From Sphingobium cupriresistens (GTDB lineage Bacteria; Pseudomonadota; Alphaproteobacteria; Sphingomonadales; Sphingomonadaceae): a stretch of 45,006 nucleotides of DNA. Positions 23,107-31,115 of this stretch are shown piece by piece. Position numbers and translations under genes: made by a program. A model generated the notes under the pieces. It was not told the DNA's origin. It ran no database searches and saw only the letters and a program-made list of their open reading frames with translations. Every line of letters begins with the position of its first letter. The stretch's first letter is position 1. The stretch covers positions 1 to 45,006 of the forward strand of contig NZ_SEOO01000030.1 in NCBI RefSeq assembly GCF_004152865.1, given 5' to 3'.

Positions 23107-23204
23107 ACTTGTTTAGCTGCGCTGGCCTTCGGCTCAGGGTCCATTTTGCCAAATCGAGGGAAGGTTGGTGCCGCGCGATGGATGCTGAAGCAAGTTCAGC
23201 ATGA
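23099..23204. repeat. CACCCTGAACTTG-type inverted repeat element
   Basis: CTGAACTTG (23103-23111) and CAAGTTCAG (23191-23199) form the ends of an element that also carries CAGGGTCCAT near its left arm and GATGCTGAAGCAAGTTCAGC at its right. Elements of this wording are frequent between sphingomonad genes. In this copy the left arm is interrupted by about 20 bases (AGCTGCGCTGGCCTTCGGCT). Confidence 0.65.
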
Positions 23205-23336
23205 CAAATCAAATGAGGCGCGCTCCTCCGGTCAAGCCCCGCAAACCGTAGCATTTCCGTCATATTCTCTTCGGAACTGTAACATTGCGCGCTTAAGGAT
23301 TCGCTCCCAAGGACATTGGTCTTTGGGGATCGTATC

Positions 23337-24209
23337 ATGAACGCCATCACGCGCCTGCCCTTCCTGAGCGAGCTGGAAGAGGGCGCGGACGACCGCTTCC
23401 ATATCCCTGAACGGGAAGGGCAGCGGCGCCGCTATCGCACCATCTGGATTTCGGACATCCACCTCGGCACGCGCGGTTGCAATGCCGCGATGCTGATCGA
23501 TTTCCTCGACAATGTGGATAGCGACACCATCTATCTGGTCGGCGACATCATCGACGGTTGGCGGCTGAAGAAGCGCTTCTACTGGCCCGCCAGCCATAAT
23601 GACGTGGTGTGGCGGCTGATGAAGCGGGCCAAGCGCGGCACGCGGGTCGTCTATATCCCCGGCAATCATGACGAGATGTTCCGGCAGTTCACCGGCATGA
23701 GCTTTGGCGGCGTCGAAATCCGGCGCAAGGCGATCCACACCACCGCCGACGGGCGGAAGCTGCTGGTGCTGCATGGCGACGAGTTCGACACGATCATGCT
23801 GGCGCATCGCTGGCTCGCCTTCGTGGGAGACGCGGCCTATACCACGCTGATGCGGCTCAACGTCGTGGTCAATGCGGTGCGGCAGAAGATGGGGCTGCCC
23901 TATTGGTCGCTCAGCAAGATGGCCAAGCACAAGGTCAAGAACGCGGTGTCCTTCATCTCCCGCTTCGAGGAGGTGGTGGCGCATGAGGCCGGGGCGCGCG
24001 GCGTCGACGGCGTGGTATGCGGCCATATCCACAATGCCGAGATGCGTGAGATCGAAGGCATCGACTATTATAATGACGGCGACTGGGTGGAAGGCTGCAC
24101 CGCGCTGGTCGAGCATGATGACGGCCGGATGGACGTGCTGCACTGGGCCGACGAGATCGCCAAGCGGGAGCAGGGCGAGCAGGATGTTCGGGCGCGGATG
24201 GCGGCTTGA
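23337..24209 (+). CDS. LpxH-like metallophosphoesterase (UDP-2,3-diacylglucosamine diphosphatase family)
   Basis: This calcineurin-like phosphoesterase has 290 residues. The five metal motifs are visible: 'SDIHLG' (39-44), 'GDIIDGW' (69-75), 'GNHDE' (109-113), 'VLHGDEFD' and 'GHIHNAE'. This is the pattern of the LpxH family, which cleaves UDP-2,3-diacylglucosamine in lipid A synthesis. The variant seen here, with an N-terminal extension of about 35 residues and 'WPASHNDVVWRLMKRA', is the one commonly found beside a GT4 glycosyltransferase in alphaproteobacteria. Many sphingomonads lack lipopolysaccharide and use glycosphingolipids, so the true substrate may be another nucleotide-linked lipid. 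ATG 23337 follows GGGGAT. Confidence 0.88.
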   Translation: MNAITRLPFLSELEEGADDRFHIPEREGQRRRYRTIWISDIHLGTRGCNAAMLIDFLDNVDSDTIYLVGDIIDGWRLKKRFYWPASHNDVVWRLMKRAKRGTRVVYIPGNHDEMFRQFTGMSFGGVEIRRKAIHTTADGRKLLVLHGDEFDTIMLAHRWLAFVGDAAYTTLMRLNVVVNAVRQKMGLPYWSLSKMAKHKVKNAVSFISRFEEVVAHEAGARGVDGVVCGHIHNAEMREIEGIDYYNDGDWVEGCTALVEHDDGRMDVLHWADEIAKREQGEQDVRARMAA

Positions 24210-24211
24210 GG

Positions 24212-24231
24212 ATTCCCGCCTGCGCGGGAAT
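24212..24231. repeat. Hairpin repeat between the phosphoesterase and GT4 genes
   Basis: ATTCCCGC (24212-24219), loop CTGC, GCGGGAAT (24224-24231). The same type, TTCCCG...CGGGAA, recurs at 37977-38004 and 38022-38044. There is no T-tract, so it is more likely a REP-like element or mRNA stabiliser than a terminator. Confidence 0.6.
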
Positions 24232-24266
24232 ATGCTGGATTTGACGGGATGATGGAGTTGATCCCC

Positions 24267-25295
24267 ATGCGCATAGCGATCGTCACCGACGCCTGGAGCC
24301 CGCAGGTCAATGGCGTCGTGCGCACGCTCCAGACGATCCGCGCCGAACTGGAGCAGATGGGGCATGTGGTCGAGGTCATCTCGCCCGATCTCTATGGCTC
24401 CATTCCTTGCCCGACCTATCCCGAAATCCGGCTGGCGCTGGTGCGATCGACCGTCGTGGGTCAGGCGATCGCGGCGTTCCAGCCCGATGCGGTGCATCTG
24501 GCGACCGAAGGCCCGCTGTGCCTGGCGGCGCGGCGCTGGTGTCTGCGCAGCGGGGTGCCGTTCACCACCGCCTATCACACCCATTTCCCCGATTATGTCG
24601 CGCAGCGCACCGGCCTGCCTGCGGCCTGGTTCTGGCGCTATATCCGCTGGTTCCACGGGCCGGCGCAGGCGGTGCTGGTATCGACCCGATCCGTGCGCGA
24701 GCAACTCCGCACGCATGGCGTGCCCAATGTGCGGCCATGGGGCAGGGGCGTAGACCTGGCTGCCTTCACCCCCGATGCGCCGCCGCCCGCGCTTTACGCC
24801 TATCTGCCGCGCCCGATCATGCTCTATGTCGGGCGGGTCGCGGTGGAAAAGAATTTGGAGGCGTTCCTGGCCACCGACCATGTCGGGACCAAGGTGGTGG
24901 TGGGCGATGGACCGGCGCGCGCGGCGCTGGCGCGGGCCTATCCGCAGGCCCGCTTCATCGGGCCGATGTTCGGTGCTGAACTGGCGGGGGCTTATGCCGG
25001 GGCGGATGTGTTCGTCTTCCCCAGCCGCACCGACACGTTCGGGCTGGTGATGATCGAGGCGCTGGCCTGCGGCACGCCGGTCGCGGCCTATCCGGTGACC
25101 GGGCCGGTCGATATCGTGACGGCGGAATGCGGGGCGCTGTCGGAGGATCTGGGGCAGGCGATCGCCGCCGCATTGCCGTGCGATCGCGCCGCCTGCGCCG
25201 CCTATGGGCGCAGCTTCAGCTGGGAGCGCAGCGCGCGCGAGTTCCTGGCGGGGCTGCACGCCATCCCGGCCACGCTGATCGAAAGCGCCGCCTGA
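24267..25295 (+). CDS. GT4-family glycosyltransferase
   Basis: This 342-residue retaining glycosyltransferase has a GT-B fold. The N-terminal domain begins MRIAIVTDAWSPQVNGVVRT with the usual acceptor-side glycine loop; 'AYHTHFPDY' follows. The C-terminal nucleotide-sugar domain shows 'MLYVGRVAVEKNLEAFL', 'VVGDGPARAAL' and the EX7E-like 'TDTFGLVMIEALACGTPV'. The ATG at 24267 has GGAG 9 bases upstream, which favours it over ATGs at 24249 and 24252. It follows the LpxH-like gene by 57 bases and probably forms an operon with it; the pair may build a membrane glycolipid. Donor and acceptor are not evident. Confidence 0.9.
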   Translation: MRIAIVTDAWSPQVNGVVRTLQTIRAELEQMGHVVEVISPDLYGSIPCPTYPEIRLALVRSTVVGQAIAAFQPDAVHLATEGPLCLAARRWCLRSGVPFTTAYHTHFPDYVAQRTGLPAAWFWRYIRWFHGPAQAVLVSTRSVREQLRTHGVPNVRPWGRGVDLAAFTPDAPPPALYAYLPRPIMLYVGRVAVEKNLEAFLATDHVGTKVVVGDGPARAALARAYPQARFIGPMFGAELAGAYAGADVFVFPSRTDTFGLVMIEALACGTPVAAYPVTGPVDIVTAECGALSEDLGQAIAAALPCDRAACAAYGRSFSWERSAREFLAGLHAIPATLIESAA

Positions 25296-25344
25296 CGCTT
25301 TTCCTTGCTCAGCCTGCCGTCATGGACTATCTCTTATCCGTCGT

Positions 25345-25377
25345 GGCCGCCCTGCTTGGGCGGCCCTTATCGTTTTT
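25345..25377 (+). terminator. Terminator of the LpxH-like/GT4 operon
   Basis: Stem GGCCGCCC (25345-25352), loop TGCTT, stem GGGCGGCC (25358-25365), then CTTATCGTTTTT. It lies 50 bases after the GT4 stop. Confidence 0.75.
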
Positions 25378-25394
25378 ACGCCGGAGAAGACCCC

Positions 25395-26093
25395 GTGTCC
25401 CAGCCCCTCATGCCTCACGCGACCGCCAGCTGGCTGATCGACAATAGCGCCCTGAGCTTCGACCAGATCGCGGAATTTTGCGGGCTCCACATTTTGGAAG
25501 TGCAGGCGATCGCCGACGACACCGCCAGCATCAAATATACCGGCCGCGATCCGGTGCGCGCCCATGAAATCACCATGGAGGAAATCCACAAGGGCGAGAG
25601 CAATTCCGACTATCGGCTCAAGATGCTCAAAGGCCCTGAGCCGGTCCGCCGCACCAAGGGGCCGCGTTACACCCCCGTCAGCAAGCGTCAGGACAAGCCG
25701 GACGGCATCGCCTGGATACTGCGCAATCATCCCGAAGTGTCCGATGGCGCGATCGGCAAGCTGATCGGCACCACGCGCACCACCATCGCGGCGATCCGCG
25801 ACCGCACTCACTGGAACATCTCCAACATCACGCCCAAAGACCCGGTGACGCTGGGACTGTGTTCGCAGCGGGAGCTGGACGCTCTGGTCGCCAAGACGGC
25901 CAAGAAGCTGGGCATCGAGGCGCCGACCGATTCGCGCCTGGATGGCGACCGCGAGGCCTTGATCGAGGAACTGCGGCGGGAGCGTCAGGAGACGGTGCGC
26001 CGCGCCGAAGAGGCGTTGAAGGCCGAGACGGACCTGATTTCGGCGACAGCCACGATCCTCGATCCGTTCAGCAGCAACAAGGGCGAGGTGTAA
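25395..26093 (+). CDS. trcR: DUF1013 protein, TrcR-type cell-cycle transcriptional regulator
   Basis: The 232-residue product matches the alphaproteobacterial DUF1013 family, named TrcR and reported as a transcriptional regulator linked to the cell cycle. Visible marks are 'MPHATASWLIDNSALSFDQIAEFCGLH' at the N-terminus (helix-turn-helix-like), 'IKYTGRDPVRAHEITMEEI', 'RYTPVSKRQDKPDGIAWILRNHP' and 'IGKLIGTTRTTIAAIRDRTHWN', a second DNA-binding-type segment. A charged C-terminal coiled coil (about residues 185-220) may dimerise. The start is GTG 25395 after GGAGAAGA. It has its own terminator. Confidence 0.92.
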   Translation: MSQPLMPHATASWLIDNSALSFDQIAEFCGLHILEVQAIADDTASIKYTGRDPVRAHEITMEEIHKGESNSDYRLKMLKGPEPVRRTKGPRYTPVSKRQDKPDGIAWILRNHPEVSDGAIGKLIGTTRTTIAAIRDRTHWNISNITPKDPVTLGLCSQRELDALVAKTAKKLGIEAPTDSRLDGDREALIEELRRERQETVRRAEEALKAETDLISATATILDPFSSNKGEV

Positions 26094-26146
26094 TGCCGTA
26101 GCGTCATCGGCGACTTGCTCCAAGTCGCGGCGACGCAGCATTTTTC

Positions 26147-26180
26147 AGGGCCGCGCGGTTCACGCCGCGTGGCCCTTTTT
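26147..26180 (+). terminator. Terminator of the DUF1013 regulator gene
   Basis: Stem AGGGCC-G-CGCGG (26147-26158), loop TTCACG, stem CCGCG-T-GGCCCT (26165-26176) with one G-U pair, then TTTT (26177-26180). A smaller hairpin CGACTTG/CAAGTCG lies at 26111-26127. Confidence 0.88.
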
Positions 26181-26229
26181 GCGTTGGTTGACGCTTGCGT
26201 AAAGTGCCCGGTGCCCATACACTTCGGGC

Positions 26230-27936
26230 ATGGAGAGCATAGAAAAAATCTGGCGAGAACGCTATCAGCACCCCACGGCCTGGGACCAGACATTCCCCCC
26301 GTTGTCGATGGGCGACATGGTCACGAACAGCGCAACGGCCCACCCCGACGCGCCGATGATCGATTTCATGGGGCGGCATTTCAGCTATGGCGCGGTGCTG
26401 GAGCAAATTCGCAGGATCGCCTGCGGCTTGCAGGCCATGGGCGTGCGCAAAGGCGACCGGGTCGGCCTCTATCTGCCCAACACCCCCCATTATGTCGCGG
26501 CCTATTATGGCGCGCTGATGGCCGGCGCGATCGTCGTCAACTTCTCCCCCCTCTACACCGCGGCCGAACTGGAACATCAGGTCGAAGATAGCGGCACGAA
26601 GATTTTATTCACCCTGTCAGCCAAGGCGCTGCTGCCCACCGCGCTGCAGGTGCTGGACCATAGCGCGCTGGAGACGCTGATCGTCGGGTCGGTCGCCGAG
26701 ATGCTGCCGCCGGTCAAATCGCTGCTGTTCCGTTGGTTCAAGGCCAGCGAGTCCACGCCCTTGCCGGACGATCCGCGCATCATCCGCTACGACCGGCTGG
26801 TCGCCAATGCGGGGGGGTGTTCCGTGCCGGAGATCGACCCGGTCAACGACGTCGCGTTGCTGCAATATACCGGTGGGACGACCGGCACGCCCAAGGGGGC
26901 GATGCTGACCCACCAGAACCTGACCGCCAATGCGCGGCAGGCGCAGGCGATCGATCCGCACGCGAACGAGCCGGATCGGATCATCGCGGTGCTGCCCTTC
27001 TTCCATGTCTTCGCCAATACCTGCACGCTCAACCGGACGGTGGTGAATGGGGGCGAGATGGTGATGCTGCCGCGCTTCGACGCGGCGCAGGTGCTGGCGG
27101 CTGTGCAGCGGGTCAAGGCGACGTCGCTGCCCGGCGTGCCGACGATGTTCCAGGCGCTGCTGGACCATCCCGCCATTCGCAACATCGATTTCTCCTCCTT
27201 GCGCGCCTGCATTTCCGGCGGCGCGCCGCTGGCGCTGGAGTTGAAGCAGAAGTTCGAGGCGGCGACCGGCGCCAAACTGATCGAAGGCTATGGCCTGACC
27301 GAAACCAGTCCGATCGTCTGCACCAATCCCTATGAGGGGTTGAACAAGAGCGGGACGGTGGGTCAGCCCGTGCCAGGGACGCGGGTGAAGCTGGTCGATC
27401 GTGAAGACCCGACCCGCCCGCCGGCCGAAGGCGAACCGGGCGAACTGCTCTTTGCCGGGCCGCAGATCATGAAGGGCTATTGGAACCGGCCGGACGCCGA
27501 TGCCGAAGTGTTCGTCGGCGACTATGTCCGCACCGGCGATGTCGGCCTGATCGACGAGGACGGCTATGTGAAGATCGTAGACCGGTTGAAGGACATGATC
27601 GCGGTCGGCGGCTTCAAGGTGTTTCCAAGCCAGGTGGAATCGGTCCTGTATCACCATCCTGCGGTCAAGGAGGCGCTGGTGATCGGCATACCCGACCATT
27701 ATCGCGGTGAGCAGCCCAAGGCGTTCGTGACCCTGAACGAAGGCGCGGAGATGGACGGCGGGGCGCTCATGGACTGGCTCAATCCGCAACTGGGCAAGCA
27801 TGAGCGGGTCTGCGCGGTCGAGGTGCGGCTGAACCTGCCCAAGACGCTGGTGGGCAAGCTGTCGCGCAAGGAACTGGTGGCCGAAGAGCGCGCCAAGGCG
27901 GACGCGGCGCGGGCGGAGGCTGGAACCGCGGCGTGA
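26230..27936 (+). CDS. fadD: Long-chain fatty acid-CoA ligase
   Basis: This enzyme activates fatty acids to acyl-CoA through an acyl-adenylate. The 568-residue product has the AMP-binding P-loop 'YTGGTTGTPKGAML' (about residues 213-226), 'LPFFHVFANTC', 'GYGLTETSP', the hinge 'YVRTGDVGLID' and 'VDRLKDMIAVGGFKVFPSQVE', and the C-terminal lysine region 'NLPKTLVGKLSRKEL'. The length and the linker wording fit long-chain acyl-CoA synthetases. No strong ribosome site precedes ATG 26230; the region upstream is a short 50-base gap after a terminator. MsrA follows 41 bases later and may be co-transcribed. Confidence 0.92.
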   Translation: MESIEKIWRERYQHPTAWDQTFPPLSMGDMVTNSATAHPDAPMIDFMGRHFSYGAVLEQIRRIACGLQAMGVRKGDRVGLYLPNTPHYVAAYYGALMAGAIVVNFSPLYTAAELEHQVEDSGTKILFTLSAKALLPTALQVLDHSALETLIVGSVAEMLPPVKSLLFRWFKASESTPLPDDPRIIRYDRLVANAGGCSVPEIDPVNDVALLQYTGGTTGTPKGAMLTHQNLTANARQAQAIDPHANEPDRIIAVLPFFHVFANTCTLNRTVVNGGEMVMLPRFDAAQVLAAVQRVKATSLPGVPTMFQALLDHPAIRNIDFSSLRACISGGAPLALELKQKFEAATGAKLIEGYGLTETSPIVCTNPYEGLNKSGTVGQPVPGTRVKLVDREDPTRPPAEGEPGELLFAGPQIMKGYWNRPDADAEVFVGDYVRTGDVGLIDEDGYVKIVDRLKDMIAVGGFKVFPSQVESVLYHHPAVKEALVIGIPDHYRGEQPKAFVTLNEGAEMDGGALMDWLNPQLGKHERVCAVEVRLNLPKTLVGKLSRKELVAEERAKADAARAEAGTAA

Positions 27937-27977
27937 GAATGCTTATCTGTGGCGTCGAACATGGATAAGGAATGAAC

Positions 27978-28511
27978 ATGGCGCAGGAAATCGCGACGCT
28001 GGCCGGTGGCTGCTTCTGGTGCACCGAAGCGGTCTACCAGAATCTCAAGGGCGTCGAGGGCGTGGAAAGCGGCTATATCGGCGGCGCGTTGCCCGATCCG
28101 ACCTATGAACAGGTCTGTTCGGGCGCGACCGGCCATGCCGAAGCGATCCGCATCACCTATGATCCGGCGATCATCAGCTATGCCGACCTGCTCGACATCT
28201 TCTTCGCGACCCATAATCCCACGACCCTGAACCGGCAGGGCAATGATGTCGGCACCCAATATCGGTCGGCGATATTTCCCCATTCGGCGGAGCAGGAAGC
28301 GCAGGCGCGCGCGGGCATCGAACGAGCGCAGGCGGACCAGGCCGATCCGATCGTCACGACGATCGAGCCCGACGCGCCCTGGTATCCCGCCGAGGATTAT
28401 CACCAGAAATATTGGGACCGGGTCGGCGACCGGAACCCCTATTGCATGGCGGTGATCCCGCCCAAGCTCGCCAAGCTGCGCAAGGGCTTCGCGGCCCGGA
28501 TCGAGGGCTGA
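27978..28511 (+). CDS. msrA: Peptide methionine-S-sulfoxide reductase A
   Basis: MsrA reduces methionine S-sulfoxide in proteins. The 177-residue product has the catalytic motif GCFWC (Gly11 to Cys15, catalytic Cys12), '[30 protein letters not shown]' and '[16 protein letters not shown]', and ends with 'HQKYWDR', all canonical. A third Cys in '[12 protein letters not shown]' may resolve the disulfide. The ATG at 27978 is preferred to 27972, since AAGGA lies 6 bases before it and touches the other. It is probably co-transcribed with the acyl-CoA ligase. Confidence 0.95.
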   Translation: MAQEIATLAGGCFWCTEAVYQNLKGVEGVESGYIGGALPDPTYEQVCSGATGHAEAIRITYDPAIISYADLLDIFFATHNPTTLNRQGNDVGTQYRSAIFPHSAEQEAQARAGIERAQADQADPIVTTIEPDAPWYPAEDYHQKYWDRVGDRNPYCMAVIPPKLAKLRKGFAARIEG

Positions 28512-28607
28512 GCCGTCGCTACGGCCCGTCGCTTTTCGCGCCGTTCTTAGTGGGCTGTTCATGTCGCCCGTGTTAGGGAGGCGCGAACGACAAGTCGGGA
28601 ATGGACG

Positions 28608-28871
28608 ATGAAAAAATGGGTATTGCTGGCGACGCCCTTATTGCTGTTGGCGCTGCCGGCTTGCGTGCGCACGGTGGCGAGCGTCGTGACCGCGCCGGTG
28701 CGCGCCGGATCGCAGATCGTGGACTGGTCTACCACCAGTCAGGATGAAGCCGACCGCAATTATGGCCGCAAGATGCGCAAGCAGGAAGCGCGCGAGGGCA
28801 AGGAGCGCAAGAAGGCGGACAAGGAGCGGCGCAGACAGTGCCGCGACGCGGGTTATGACAATTGCGGGTGA
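28608..28871 (+). CDS. Small lipoprotein of unknown function (87 aa)
   Basis: The product has a lipoprotein signal, MKKWVLLATPLLLLALPAC, with lipobox LPAC (Cys19). A short 'VRTVASVVTAPVRAGSQIVDW' amphipathic stretch follows, then a highly charged Lys/Arg/Glu helix ('KMRKQEAREGKERKKADKER') and two further cysteines at the end. The charged helix may reach to peptidoglycan or nucleic acids. No family is recognised. Confidence 0.7.
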   Translation: MKKWVLLATPLLLLALPACVRTVASVVTAPVRAGSQIVDWSTTSQDEADRNYGRKMRKQEAREGKERKKADKERRRQCRDAGYDNCG

Positions 28872-29179
28872 GGCTGGGTTGAACGGGAATGCCAGGCGTT
28901 TGACCGGGGCGGAGCGTATGTCTGGTTTGGGTGGAGAGCGTACTGTCTACTTTGTGCGAGACTTCACGCGACAGGCAACGTAAAAATCCCGTCACCCCAG
29001 CGAAGGCTGGGGTCTCGTGCGGGGGCAAGCGGCGGTCCGGCTTGGCACATACTCAACCGCATCGCACTGTCGCCTGAGACCCCAGCCTTCGCTGGGGTGA
29101 CGGTAGTGGGTCATCCGCTTGCCGATCATAAAGCCCGTCTGCTCAACGTCTGCTTTCTGTCGCGACCAACTAATCCCGA
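28872..29179. other. Intergenic stretch holding a large inverted repeat
   Basis: I see no gene in these 308 bases between the small lipoprotein and the Sua5 gene, which converge. About a third is the 28-bp inverted repeat described separately. The rest shows no ribosome sites followed by plausible coding frames. Confidence 0.6.
28990..29103. repeat. Perfect 28-bp inverted repeat with internal hairpins
   Basis: The arms at 28990-29017 and 29076-29103 are exact reverse complements, separated by 58 bases. Each arm holds its own hairpin, CCCCAGC-GAAG-GCTGGGG, flanked by GTCA and TCTC. Read outwards to inwards the arm begins CCGTCACCCCAGCGAAGG. The structure is that of a paired REP/BIME element between convergent genes. 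Confidence 0.9.
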
Positions 29180-30133
29180 TCAAGCCGCGGCCCGCCGCAG
29201 CCGGTCGTTGATCGCCGCGCCGATGCCCTCGTTCGGGATGGGCGCCACGGCGATGCGGGCGGCAGCGCTGGCGTCGGCGACGTGCAGGGCGGCGAACAGA
29301 TGGGCCGCGGCCTCGCGCAGGTCCGCCTCCTGACTGAGGTTGATATGGCAGGGCATCAGCCCGAAGCCGATCAGATATTCGTCCTTTTCCGCCCGCAGCG
29401 CATTCAGTCGCACCGGCTTTGACGGCGCATAATGGCTTTCCAACTGGCCGGGCGCCTCGATCTTCCCATCATCGGTCATCATCACCGGCAGTCCGGTCGC
29501 TTGCTCCAGCATGGCGGCGGTGACGGGGCCGGGGCGCAGCAGGCGGACGCGATCCTCTGCGGGCGCGGCGATGGTGGATTCCAGTCCCTCGCTGGTCGGC
29601 CCCTCGTCCAATATCATGCGGATCTTGCCGCCCAGGCTGGCCAGCACATGTTCGGCGCAGGTCGGGCTGATCGATCCGCTGCGATTGGCGGAGGGGGCGG
29701 CGAGCGGGCAGCCGCTTTCCCGGATCAGCGCGCGCATCGCCGGATGAGCGGGCAGGCGCAGCGCGACGGTCGGCAGCCCCGCCGTCACCAGCGGCGACAG
29801 GCCGCTGTCGCTGCGCACCGGCAACACCAATGTCAGCGGGCCTGGCCAGAAATGGTCGGCGAGCAGACCCGCCACGGCCGAGAAATCGGCCAGCCGCTCC
29901 GCCATGGCGCGGTCGGCGACATGGACGATCAGCGGATTGAAGCTGGGCCGCCCCTTGGCGCTGTAGACCGCGGCGACGGCATTGCTGTCGGTGGCGTCGG
30001 CGGCCAGGCCATAGACCGTCTCGGTAGGCACCGCCACCGGCTCGCCCGCACGGATCAGCAAGGCCGCCTCGCGCAGGGCTTCGGCGCCATAGCGGCAGGA
30101 TTTCGTCGAAAATGATGGATGAGCGATAGTCAC
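29180..30133 (-). CDS. tsaC: L-threonylcarbamoyladenylate synthase (Sua5/YciO/YrdC)
   Basis: This enzyme makes threonylcarbamoyl-AMP for the t6A37 modification of ANN-decoding tRNAs. The 317-residue product is the long Sua5 form: YrdC domain (about residues 15-205: 'AVPTETVYGLAADATD', 'KGRPSFNPLIVHV', 'FWPGPLTLVLP', 'VALRLPAHPAMRALI', 'PLAAPSANRSGSISPT') plus a C-terminal Sua5 domain (about 245-317) joined by 'GQLESHYAPSKPVRL', the usual linker. It is divergent from the DUF815 ATPase gene. Confidence 0.95.
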   Translation of the reverse strand: MTIAHPSFSTKSCRYGAEALREAALLIRAGEPVAVPTETVYGLAADATDSNAVAAVYSAKGRPSFNPLIVHVADRAMAERLADFSAVAGLLADHFWPGPLTLVLPVRSDSGLSPLVTAGLPTVALRLPAHPAMRALIRESGCPLAAPSANRSGSISPTCAEHVLASLGGKIRMILDEGPTSEGLESTIAAPAEDRVRLLRPGPVTAAMLEQATGLPVMMTDDGKIEAPGQLESHYAPSKPVRLNALRAEKDEYLIGFGLMPCHINLSQEADLREAAAHLFAALHVADASAAARIAVAPIPNEGIGAAINDRLRRAAA

Positions 30134-30256
30134 GACCCCCGCGATATAGACCCCGGATTAGGCAAGTAAAAGGCCATTGCGTCAGGGAAATGACATCGAC
30201 GCGCAGAGAGGAGCAGGGCGCTTGCAGCCGCGCGGATCGGCGGTTAAGCCGCGACC

Positions 30257-31075
30257 ATGACCGACGCCCTCCTTATCCGTATCGCCGAAGCGCTGGAACG
30301 GCTCGCGCCGCCGCCTCCCTCGTGCGCCGATCTCGCCGCTTTCCCCGCCTATGTCTGGGACGGGCGGGCGATCCATGCGGTGGAGGCATTCGCGCCGGTG
30401 GACTATGCGCTGCTGACCGGGATCGATGCGCAGAAGGGCGCGCTGCTGGACAATAGCCGCCGCCATGCGGCCGGCCATGCCGCGCATGACGTGCTGCTGT
30501 GGGGCGCGCGCGGGACCGGCAAATCGGCGGCCGTAGCGTCCGTCGTCGGCCTGTTGCAGGCGGAAGGGCAGGACATCGCCCTGATGCAATGCGCAATCGA
30601 TGAACTGGCGAGCCTGCCCGCGCTCTTTGCCCTGCTGCGCGGCACGACGCGCCCCTTCATCCTGTTCCTCGACGATCTGGGGTTCGAGGAACAGGGCGTG
30701 GGCGACGCGCGGGCGCTGCGGTCGCTGTTGCAGGGGGGCACGGCGGCGCGGCCCGCCAATGTCCGCCTCTATGTGACGTCGAACCGCCGCCATATTGTGC
30801 CGCGCCACCTGTCCGAACAGGATGATCCCATCAATCCGCGCGATGTGGTGGACGACAAGATGGCGCTGTCCGACCGCTTCGGTCTCAGCCTCGGCTTCCA
30901 TGCGCTGGATCAGGACGCCTATGTTGCGATCGTGGGCGGCTATGCGGCCAAGCTGGACTTGGCGTTCGATCCGCTGGAGGCGATCCAGTGGGCGACCCAG
31001 CGCGGCAGCCGGTCGGGCCGTGTCGCCTGGCAGTATGTGGTCGACCTGGCCGGGCGCAATGGGCTGAGTGTGTAA
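30257..31075 (+). CDS. DUF815 AAA+ ATPase
   Basis: This 272-residue ATPase of family DUF815 is widely conserved in proteobacteria and of unclear role. Walker A is GARGTGKS (83-90), Walker B 'FILFLDD' (134-140), and sensor-type 'RLYVTSNRRHIVPRH' follows. The C-terminus 'GSRSGRVAWQYVVDLAG' is typical. A Pro-rich 'RLAPPPPS' precedes the domain. No Shine-Dalgarno sequence is visible before ATG 30257; instead a 13-base near-palindrome GCGGTTAAGCCGC sits just before the start and could hide or define it. Confidence 0.9.
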   Translation: MTDALLIRIAEALERLAPPPPSCADLAAFPAYVWDGRAIHAVEAFAPVDYALLTGIDAQKGALLDNSRRHAAGHAAHDVLLWGARGTGKSAAVASVVGLLQAEGQDIALMQCAIDELASLPALFALLRGTTRPFILFLDDLGFEEQGVGDARALRSLLQGGTAARPANVRLYVTSNRRHIVPRHLSEQDDPINPRDVVDDKMALSDRFGLSLGFHALDQDAYVAIVGGYAAKLDLAFDPLEAIQWATQRGSRSGRVAWQYVVDLAGRNGLSV

Positions 31076-31081
31076 AGCCTG

Positions 31082-31108
31082 CATCCGTTCGCTCGAAGCG
31101 AACGGATG
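31082..31108. repeat. Perfect 12-bp hairpin related to the CTCGAA repeat
   Basis: CATCCGTTCGCT (31082-31093), loop CGA, AGCGAACGGATG (31097-31108). It lies between the convergent DUF815 and sugar dehydrogenase genes and could end transcription from both sides. The core GCTCGAAGCGAACGGA is shared with the repeats near 9399 and 16249. Confidence 0.8.
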
Positions 31109-31115
31109 ATTGCCA

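Noticed and set aside
25323..25447. A 41-codon frame starting MDYLLSVVAALLG before the DUF1013 gene
   Set aside because: It runs through the terminator hairpin at 25345-25377 and overlaps the regulator gene in another frame, with no ribosome site.
26188..26221. Promoter TTGACG ... CATACA before the acyl-CoA ligase gene
   Set aside because: The -35-like word is good, but the only -10-like word is 22 bases away, which is too far.
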